Below are positions 15,649 through 21,551 of a stretch of 21,551 nucleotides of DNA, one piece after another. The translations under genes and the position numbers were made by a program. The first letter of the stretch is position 1. The number at the start of each line of letters is the position of its first letter. The notes below the pieces were generated by a model. It had not been told where the DNA came from, made no database searches, and saw nothing but the letters and a program-made list of their open reading frames with translations. The stretch is from CAZDOD01 sp964506935 (GTDB taxonomy: Bacteria; Desulfobacterota; Zymogenia; Zymogenales; Zymogenaceae): positions 1 to 21,551 of the forward strand of contig CAZDOD010000030.1 of NCBI GenBank assembly GCA_964506935.1, given 5' to 3'.

Positions 15649-16764
15649 GTGGATAAAGAGTCTGTTTATGAGAAGCTGTACAAGAAACTGGCCGTTACAC
15701 CCACCGGAGTACCGAAGGGGGAAAGGATTTTTGAGATATTAAGAATCCTCTTTACCCCCGAAGAGGCGGAACTGGCGCTGATACTCCCCTTTATGCCCGC
15801 CACCCTTTTCGATATTGCCGATGGGGCCAAGATGGAGTTGGGGGACACAAAGAGAGCATTATCAAATATGGCAGATAAGGGGCTTATATACGCCTTTGAG
15901 CATAAGGGGACACCTATGTTTATGCTTTTCGGTTTCGTTTGGACCTTATTTAAGTTTCCACTTATGACAGAAGTTCCAGGCGTGGACTATGAGAGACTTA
16001 AATCACTGTGCGACGAGTTTCTTGCCGAGGAAAGTTTGGTAGGGGATGACACGATAAGTTCAGAAGGCAAACATGTCTCTATGAGTAGGGTTCTTCCCAT
16101 TCAAGAAAATTTGTCATCGGAAAGCGAGGTGCTACCCCAGGACCTCGTCTATAAGTATATAGATGAGGCGAAATATATTAGTGTAGGCGAGTGTTCATGT
16201 AAAAAAATCGTAGGTGGTTGTGACTCACCGAAAGAGGTTTGCATGGCCCTCGGTCACGAGGCGAAGTTTCTGGTCGAGAGAAAAATGGCCCGACCCATCA
16301 GTAATGATGAAGCCAGGGCTATCCACAAAGAGGCGGTCGATGCCGGCCTCGTGTCCGTAACCTCCAATACAAAGGACAAGATCAGCCTGATCTGTCACTG
16401 CTGCCCGTGTTGCTGTGCTCAACTGGGGGTGGGTACAAGGCACGGTCGTTACGATCTTGTCCCCAAAGGGGCATATATTGCCTCTGTAAAGGAGGATGAA
16501 TGCACGGCATGCGGTTCGTGCGAAGAAGTGTGCCCGATGAAGGCAATAGAAATCAATGATACGGCCGAGATAGATATCGAAAGATGTATCGGTTGCGGCC
16601 TTTGTGTATCGTCGTGCCCCGACGACACTATATCCCTTATTAAGAGGACACCACTCCCAGATGTGCCTAAAAATATTATAGAGTTGACGGAGAAGGCGTT
16701 GGCAATAAGGGGTGTAACCGAGGAATTTCTAAAAGAGCTAAAAGTAATGAAAAAGGAGGAGTAA
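15649..16764 (+). CDS. Winged-helix / Cys-rich / 2[4Fe-4S] ferredoxin-type protein, copy 1
   Basis: A 371-residue soluble protein of an uncharacterised family that I associate with Desulfobacterota and Chloroflexi. Domain order: a winged-helix-like domain at about residues 25-90 (FTPEEAELALILPFMPATLFDIA ... LSNMADKGLIYAF); a middle domain with CxC-x6-C-x6-C (Cys182, 184, 191, 198); a dense ICHCCPCCC cluster (Cys249, 251, 252, 254-256); then two classic ferredoxin motifs, Cys285/288/291/295 and Cys313/316/319/323, for two [4Fe-4S] clusters. It could be an electron carrier, a redox-sensing regulator, or both. GTG start with AAGGA upstream. The next gene starts on the base after its stop codon. 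Confidence 0.85.
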   Translation: MDKESVYEKLYKKLAVTPTGVPKGERIFEILRILFTPEEAELALILPFMPATLFDIADGAKMELGDTKRALSNMADKGLIYAFEHKGTPMFMLFGFVWTLFKFPLMTEVPGVDYERLKSLCDEFLAEESLVGDDTISSEGKHVSMSRVLPIQENLSSESEVLPQDLVYKYIDEAKYISVGECSCKKIVGGCDSPKEVCMALGHEAKFLVERKMARPISNDEARAIHKEAVDAGLVSVTSNTKDKISLICHCCPCCCAQLGVGTRHGRYDLVPKGAYIASVKEDECTACGSCEEVCPMKAIEINDTAEIDIERCIGCGLCVSSCPDDTISLIKRTPLPDVPKNIIELTEKALAIRGVTEEFLKELKVMKKEE

Positions 16765-17865
16765 ATGGATAACAGGGAAATTTATAGGAGGCTCAGGGAT
16801 AAATTATCTGTGGCACCGTCTGGAGTGCCGGATGGAGATAGATTCTTGGAGATCCTCGAAATCCTCTTCACTCACGAAGAAGCGGAACTGGCACTAATAG
16901 TCCCCTTCAGCCCCGCATCTCTCTCCGATATTGCAAAGGTTTATCGAATTGAAAAAACGAGGGCGAAAAAACTCCTCACGAATATGGCAAGTAAGGGGCT
17001 CGTTTACACATTTGATCTAAGAGGGGAGGCGATGTTTCTATTATTCAGCTTCGAAACCATCTATAACTATCCGTTCAAATACAAGTCTTCGGATCTGGAT
17101 AAAACAAGACTCATATCTTTGTGGAGAGAGTACTTTAAAAAGGGTTGGGATCACATGCCTGGATCCTATGTAACCCCTGGGAGGGTGCTTCCGGTAGAGG
17201 AAGAAATAAATTCTAAAAGCGGTGCGCTCCCCCATGACCTTGTTTATAAATACATCGACGAGGCGAAGTACCTCGCAGTGGGTGATTGTGCATGTAGAAG
17301 TATTGTACAGGCGTGTGATAGTCCAATAGAGACCTGCATCGGAGTAGGATATCCGGCAAAATTCCTTGTAGAGCAAGGGCTGTCACGTCCCATCGAAAAA
17401 GAGGAAGCGAAAAGGATCGTTAAGAAGGCCCATGATGCTGGGCTGGTTTCCATCCCAAACAATGCAAAGGCTGATATAGGGATAATCTGTCATTGCTGTT
17501 CGTGTTGTTGTGGGCAGTTGGGAGTGGCCACAAGGCTTGGCCGTTACGACCTTCGCCCTATTGGTTCTTTTATATCGGTTGTTGATAAAGACCTTTGCAC
17601 TGACTGTGGGTCGTGTGTGGATATTTGTCCAATGAAAGCAATTTCTTTGGAAGAGGTCGCATATGCCGATCCTGAAAAATGTATCGGATGTGGCCTCTGT
17701 ATTTCATCATGTCCTGAGGAGGCCCTATCTCTTGTTAAACGTTCCCCACTTCCCGAGGTACCTGATGACATCAAGGACTATATTATGAAGGCCGTCGAGG
17801 CACAGGGGACAAAAGAGGAATTTGTGAGAGAGCTTAAGATAAAAGAGGACTATAAAGTAAAATAG
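16765..17865 (+). CDS. Winged-helix / Cys-rich / 2[4Fe-4S] ferredoxin-type protein, copy 2
   Basis: A 366-residue tandem paralogue of the preceding gene with the same architecture: winged-helix-like domain (about 25-90), CxC-x6-C-x6-C (Cys175, 177, 184, 191), ICHCCSCCC (Cys242, 244, 245, 247-249), then ferredoxin motifs Cys278/281/284/288 and Cys306/309/312/316. All cysteines of copy 1 except a lone Cys121 have counterparts. The ATG follows directly on the upstream TAA, with GGAGG inside the end of the previous gene, so the two are translationally coupled and probably made in similar amounts, perhaps as a heterodimer. The N-terminal part is as close to the decayed copy at 13583 as copy 1 is. 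Confidence 0.85.
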   Translation: MDNREIYRRLRDKLSVAPSGVPDGDRFLEILEILFTHEEAELALIVPFSPASLSDIAKVYRIEKTRAKKLLTNMASKGLVYTFDLRGEAMFLLFSFETIYNYPFKYKSSDLDKTRLISLWREYFKKGWDHMPGSYVTPGRVLPVEEEINSKSGALPHDLVYKYIDEAKYLAVGDCACRSIVQACDSPIETCIGVGYPAKFLVEQGLSRPIEKEEAKRIVKKAHDAGLVSIPNNAKADIGIICHCCSCCCGQLGVATRLGRYDLRPIGSFISVVDKDLCTDCGSCVDICPMKAISLEEVAYADPEKCIGCGLCISSCPEEALSLVKRSPLPEVPDDIKDYIMKAVEAQGTKEEFVRELKIKEDYKVK

Positions 17866-17947
17866 AAATGCAGTAGAGATGTCTTTCGTATAGTTGAAAT
17901 CGACCGTAATTATTAATATAATATTTCGGTTACTGGGAGGTATCAAG

Positions 17948-19615
17948 ATGGGAGAGCGCAAATGGTATAAATCATATCCACCTGGTATGTCTAAATCCAT
18001 CGAAATAGAAGAAACCACCATGCCACAGTTCCTCACGCGAGCGGCAAAGGAGTTTCCGAATAGAACGGCACTCCAGTTTATGGGTAAAAAGATAACATTT
18101 GCAGGTTTAGAAGGGCTTGTGAATCGATTTGCCAATGCCCTTGTTGAGATAGGAGTAAAGGCGGGGGATAGAGTGGCGCTATTGATGCCCAATATTCCGC
18201 AAATAGCAATTGCATATTACGGCATCTGGAGAATGGGGGGTGTTCCGGTTCCCAATAATCCACTCTACACAGACAGAGAACTTGAGTTTCAATTCAATGA
18301 CTCGGGTTGTACGGTCTTAGTAACGCTGGATCTCTTTATTCCCAGAATGCTGGCGCTCAGGCCTAAGACGAAAATAAGGACTATTATAAGCGCCCACATC
18401 AACGATTACCTCCCATTTCCTAAAAAGCAGATATTCCCTATATTAAAGAAGGGTATGTATATAAAATATGAAGAGGCCCCTGATTATTATCAATTCAAAG
18501 ACCTCATAAAGGGTGCTTCTCCAAAATTTACAGGCTCTCCCCCCGATTGGAATGACCTGGCTTCCATCTTCTACACCGGGGGCACCACCGGCGTATCCAA
18601 GGGTGTTATCCTGTCCCACAAAAGCGTATCTTCAATGACTCAAATCTTTAAGGCCTATTTGTTTGACCTTGGAGAAGAGGAGGCGGAAAAGGTCCTTGCG
18701 ATATATCCATTCTTTCACGTGGCTGGTTTTACCGGGGTAATGAATCTCTCTGTTTTGAACGCTTGGACAGTGGTTCTGATACCCAGGCCGGAGCCCCGGG
18801 CAGTGCTGGATATGATGGTGAAGTACAGGCCGACACTCGTTGGCGCCGTGCCCACCATATATATAGGGCTTTTGAGCCTTCCTGACTTTAAAAAACATGA
18901 CTTTTCATTTGTCAAGGTTTTCCTCGCCGGGGCGGCACCCATGGCACAGGAAACCGTCCGGGAGCTTGCGGTAGCAACAGGAATCGACACCAAAAAGGGG
19001 ACAAGAATCGTCGAGGCATACGGCATGACAGAATTTGCCATTGCCAGCATCACCCCCTGGAAGGGAAAGCTGAAGCTGGGGAGCGTTGGCGTTCCCCTGC
19101 CCAATACCGATGTGAAGATTGTGGATTTAGATAAAGGCGAAAAAGAGATGCCCGTTGGGGAAGAAGGTGAGATCATCTGCAGAGGCCCCCAGATATGTTC
19201 TGGCTATTATAACATGCCGGAAGAAATTGAAAACTACATCAGGGATGGCTGGTTCTATTCCGGCGATATAGGGAAGATGGATGAGGACGGCTACCTGTAT
19301 ATAGTGGACCGAAAGAAAGATATGATCCTTGCCGGGGGCTACAATATCTATCCGAGGGAGATAGACGAGGTCCTATTTGAACATCCGAAAATTCTTGAGG
19401 CATGTGTAGTTGGGGTTTCTGATAAATATCGAGGTGAGACAGTGAAGGCCTTTGTGGTTCTCAAGCCCGGAGAGACAATTACAGAAGAGGAGCTGGATAC
19501 TTATTGCCGAAAGTCCCTGGCCGCATACAAAGTTCCGAAGATCTACGAGTTCACGGAAAGCCTCCCGAAATCTGCAGTGGGGAAAATCTTGAGGCGGGAG
19601 CTTCGAGAGATGTAA
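17948..19615 (+). CDS. AMP-forming acyl-CoA synthetase (long-chain FadD-like), copy 3
   Basis: A 555-residue acyl-CoA ligase with the least altered motif set of the three: P-loop YTGGTTGVSKG (209-219), EAYGMTE (356-362), SGD (438-440), DRKKD (454-458), GYNIYPREIDEVL (464-476) and the catalytic lysine in VGKILRREL (Lys546). The frame opens earlier at a TTG (17894), but GGGAGG lies seven bases before the ATG at 17948 and the extra 18 residues look non-coding, so the ATG is preferred. It lies 82 bases after the wHTH-ferredoxin pair and 95 before the second V4R gene, most likely in one transcript with both. Confidence 0.92.
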   Translation: MGERKWYKSYPPGMSKSIEIEETTMPQFLTRAAKEFPNRTALQFMGKKITFAGLEGLVNRFANALVEIGVKAGDRVALLMPNIPQIAIAYYGIWRMGGVPVPNNPLYTDRELEFQFNDSGCTVLVTLDLFIPRMLALRPKTKIRTIISAHINDYLPFPKKQIFPILKKGMYIKYEEAPDYYQFKDLIKGASPKFTGSPPDWNDLASIFYTGGTTGVSKGVILSHKSVSSMTQIFKAYLFDLGEEEAEKVLAIYPFFHVAGFTGVMNLSVLNAWTVVLIPRPEPRAVLDMMVKYRPTLVGAVPTIYIGLLSLPDFKKHDFSFVKVFLAGAAPMAQETVRELAVATGIDTKKGTRIVEAYGMTEFAIASITPWKGKLKLGSVGVPLPNTDVKIVDLDKGEKEMPVGEEGEIICRGPQICSGYYNMPEEIENYIRDGWFYSGDIGKMDEDGYLYIVDRKKDMILAGGYNIYPREIDEVLFEHPKILEACVVGVSDKYRGETVKAFVVLKPGETITEEELDTYCRKSLAAYKVPKIYEFTESLPKSAVGKILRRELREM

Positions 19616-19710
19616 GAAGGGAAAGCCGCCAAGTAAGTCAAATACATTTGTTGTGTTTACTGATACTGAGTTGGGATTATGAATCTGAAATTTAACATGA
19701 GGAGTATGTG

Positions 19711-20346
19711 ATGACAGAAAATATGGGTTTAAGTTACGTTGCTTTTATGTCAGTTATTGATTCGATGGAAGAAATTATCGGGGTCAACGGCAAAAACGCA
19801 ATTTTACGATATATTGGATTTGAAAAACTTATTGACAACCCCCTGGAATATACAATCCAGAAAAGAATGGCAGTTGAAGACGGCCATAGGTTGTATATGG
19901 GCATTCGGGAGATAATCGGAAACAAGGGGTACAATCCCCTTATGTTCAGGGGAGGGGTCCTTGCCACGAAAAATGTCTTGGCCCATTCGGAAGGCCTCAG
20001 GGCCCTTGCCGATTTGAAAGGGGATGGAATGGAAAAGCTGCAGCAATTTTATTCCAGCTATATCTACACTATTGGGTTGACACCGGAAGAGGTGCTGGAG
20101 TTCAACACGGAAAAGAGCGAGATACTCGTTCATCGACGGCCAAGCTGCAATGAATGTGATTTTGTGTTGAAAAGAAAGGATCTGCTGGAAGAGATTAAGA
20201 GACCCGGTTGTGCAAACGTGCTGGCGGCCGTCTATTCGGTGGGAAACCTCAGGCCCGATCTGGTGACCGTCAAGGCCGATGAGATTAAATGCAGCTTGAT
20301 TGGCGATGACGAATGTCTTTTTCGGGTTTTGTATGAGATAAAATAG
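19711..20346 (+). CDS. Stand-alone V4R-domain protein, divergent copy B
   Basis: A 211-residue protein with the same layout as the one at 11111: a helical N-terminal half (IDSMEEIIGVNGKNAILRYIG) and a C-terminal V4R-like half. The putative zinc ligands are conserved with identical spacing: Cys167, Glu191, Cys194 (EIKC) and Cys202 (GDDEC). Upstream, only CxxC (Cys146, 149) remains of copy A's CxxCxxC. Overall similarity to copy A is low by eye, so the ligand may differ. The frame also has GTG at 19708, but GGAG at 19701-19704 is better spaced to the ATG at 19711. It is the last intact gene of the ligase run. Confidence 0.75.
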   Translation: MTENMGLSYVAFMSVIDSMEEIIGVNGKNAILRYIGFEKLIDNPLEYTIQKRMAVEDGHRLYMGIREIIGNKGYNPLMFRGGVLATKNVLAHSEGLRALADLKGDGMEKLQQFYSSYIYTIGLTPEEVLEFNTEKSEILVHRRPSCNECDFVLKRKDLLEEIKRPGCANVLAAVYSVGNLRPDLVTVKADEIKCSLIGDDECLFRVLYEIK

Positions 20347-20659
20347 GGGTTACATGAACTGGGGGGAAAGCGGTGTCAATCTTTACGGTTTTAATCGCTT
20401 TGCTCAGACGGACCGGTTTTTTATGCATCAAAGATCGGACTGGCGATGCTTTTATGTCATGAATTCATAGATTCAAATGTAATATTATAAAGCCATAGAT
20501 TAAACGAAAAGATATGGATCCTCTTTTCTGAAAATAATATCTGATACTCCCTATATCTTTTATTTTCCACCCAATAATTTTATTTGACTGTCAAGCTCAA
20601 ATATAGTAAAAGAAGCTAAAAATTGTAGTGTACTTTTCAGCTTCACCCTTTGGGTCATC
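20347..20659. other. Intergenic region before the peptidase remnant
   Basis: About 310 bases with no convincing gene. A 38-codon frame at 20354-20470 has a weak AGGGG before it but no resemblance to any family I know. The second half is strongly AT-rich. No clear terminator for the upstream gene is visible. Confidence 0.4.
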
Positions 20660-20944
20660 ATGCCCCTTACGGCCGAAATAATAAGGGATCTGGAAGCGGT
20701 CGTTCCCGGTTTCAACGGAACCCCCCTCACTCTCTCGAGCTTCGAGAGGATAGCGGAAAGAAAAAAGATAACCCTCATGGTCCACAACATCCCGACGCAC
20801 GGCTGGCTTTTCGAGCTGGACGGACGTCCCGCGATCGCCGTCAACGGACGCCTCTCGAAGGGGCACTAGTCCTTCGTCGTCTGGCACGAGTACTTCCACC
20901 ACTTCTATCACCCCGAGGGATTCTATTCCTATGATAAGTGGTAA
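20660..20944 (+). pseudogene. ImmA/IrrE-type (M78) metallopeptidase remnant, broken by an internal TAG
   Basis: Read from ATG 20660, the frame encodes PLTAEIIRDLEAVVPGF ... IAERKKITLMVHNIP ... GRPAIAVNGRLSKGH, then TAG at 20867-20869, then 24 more codons SFVVWHEYFHHFYHPEGFYS ending in TAA at 20942. The HEYFH is an HExxH zinc motif. Its place after 'IAVN-R' fits ImmA/IrrE peptidases, where the pattern is roughly N-R-x-Q-x-F-x-x-x-HExxH. The TAG sits where that family often has Gln, so one CAG-to-TAG change explains it. There is no Shine-Dalgarno site, no XRE-type HTH domain, and the C terminus is short. The stretch is much richer in GC than its flanks, suggesting a transferred fragment. Confidence 0.7.
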
Positions 20945-21075
20945 ATTAGGAAAGAGTCGAATCTAATGTGTAGTTTAAATTCTAACATTTAGTGTCCAAC
21001 CTTTACTGACGACATACACTTTATTTATCATCAATAGTATTTAAATAATGTCCCCTGTACTTTATCATAAAGAGT

Positions 21076-21104
21076 TTGCAGAAAAAGTAGATCTATATTA
21101 AAAT
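21076..21104 (+). promoter_or_regulatory. Possible promoter of the third V4R gene
   Basis: TTGCAG (21076-21081) and TAAAAT (21099-21104) are separated by 17 bases, 40 bases before the ATG at 21145. The surroundings are AT-rich, so a chance match is possible. Confidence 0.4.
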
Positions 21105-21144
21105 ATTAAATAGAAATGAAAATTAAATATAAGTTGGGATAATT

Positions 21145-21551
21145 ATGGACGACTCAGAGAGAAAAGCAACGAATATTGCCATCCGGGCATCACTTGATGG
21201 TATCATCGATATTCTTGGCAAAAATGGCGCAAAGATAATATTCAGAAACGCCGGCATACTCCATGTGTTCGAGAACCCGCCAGAATATAATTGGGAACCG
21301 TGTGTTACGATACCTGAACAGGCAAAGATTTATACTGAAATATCAAACCTAGTGGGTTACAATGGCGCTCTGGGTGTCTGGAGAAGGGTGGGGTACTCGG
21401 TCATGAAGTGTGCCGCGGAGATTGGGCATGCTTTTGATGCTTTTTATGACCTTGGGGCGAAAGAACAATTTGTAAAGGGCATGGAATTATTTATCATGGG
21501 ATCGAGAAAAGGGAAAGCCGTCTATAATGAGGATGGGAGTATAGATTTTGA
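21145..21551 (+). CDS. Stand-alone V4R-domain protein, copy C (5' part, cut by window end)
   Basis: 135 codons are visible. The product aligns without large gaps to residues about 13-144 of the protein at 11111, with shared blocks NGAK-IFRN-G, WEPC, IYTE, GAL-WRR-GY and AEIGH-D-F; I judge roughly half the residues identical by eye. The cysteine-bearing zinc-site region lies beyond the window, so it cannot be checked. The ATG is preceded only by a weak TTGGGAT. It is a close paralogue of copy A and much nearer to it than to copy B, although copy B is its neighbour. Confidence 0.8.
   Translation, partial: MDDSERKATNIAIRASLDGIIDILGKNGAKIIFRNAGILHVFENPPEYNWEPCVTIPEQAKIYTEISNLVGYNGALGVWRRVGYSVMKCAAEIGHAFDAFYDLGAKEQFVKGMELFIMGSRKGKAVYNEDGSIDF

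Noticed and set aside
20354..20470. A 38-codon frame after the second V4R gene, with AGGGG upstream
   Set aside because: It has no resemblance to any family, no neighbouring support, and a start site that may be chance.
20867..20869. TAG read as pyrrolysine in the peptidase frame
   Set aside because: TAG is the ordinary stop of many genes here (tmk, proA, proB, 11111, 13887, 16765, 19711), the protein is not a methylamine methyltransferase, and no pyl genes are seen. A nonsense mutation is simpler.
1..21551. CRISPR arrays, rRNA genes, transposases or integrases
   Set aside because: No regularly spaced direct repeats, rRNA-like segments or recombinase motifs were found on either strand.

Overview
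The window looks like a contig from a Gram-negative anaerobe, most plausibly an uncultured member of the Desulfobacterota (former Deltaproteobacteria). The reasons are the conserved minus-strand order rplU-rpmA-obg-proB-proA-nadD-rsfS-gpmI, which I associate with that group; 4Fe-4S proteins of a type I recall mainly from anaerobes; several CoA ligases; and E. coli-like promoters and Shine-Dalgarno sites. The lineage is an inference and no marker gene here settles it.

Left part (1-3104): the 3' end of a DUF4013-type membrane protein, then tmk on the minus strand, then a complete DUF4013 paralogue on the plus strand that ends in a strong terminator. These are followed by an uncharacterised 156-residue protein and a metallo-beta-lactamase-fold hydrolase.

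Middle part (3191-10363): one long minus-strand housekeeping cluster read from a good sigma70-type promoter at about 10334-10363. It runs from ribosomal proteins L21 and L27, through a hairpin terminator or attenuator, to the ribosome-assembly GTPase Obg, then ProB and ProA (proline synthesis), NadD (NAD synthesis), RsfS (ribosome silencing) and GpmI (glycolysis). A tRNA-Leu(CAA) gene with its own promoter and terminator points the other way and marks the border of the core block.

Right part (10603-21551): AT-rich and accessory in character, all on the plus strand. It holds three paralogous AMP-forming acyl-CoA synthetases, two full and one decayed copy of a winged-helix + Cys-rich + 2[4Fe-4S] protein, and three stand-alone V4R-domain proteins (one cut by the window edge). 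The order is V4R, ligase, broken wHTH-ferredoxin, ligase, wHTH-ferredoxin, wHTH-ferredoxin, ligase, V4R, broken ImmA/IrrE peptidase, V4R. The two complete V4R proteins keep a Cys...Glu-x2-Cys-x7-Cys pattern resembling the zinc site of the aromatic-sensing domain of MopR/DmpR/XylR regulators, but they carry no DNA-binding domain. The wHTH-ferredoxins carry a possible DNA-binding domain and Fe-S clusters but no obvious ligand pocket. My working model is a duplicated module in which V4R proteins sense a hydrophobic acid or its product, the ligases activate it to a CoA thioester, and the wHTH-ferredoxins link the pathway to redox state. The families are recognisable; the combination and its role are inference.

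The window also shows gene decay and unusual gene starts: a nonsense-interrupted HExxH peptidase remnant, a decayed ferredoxin-like copy, and a proB whose conserved N terminus extends upstream of any standard start codon.
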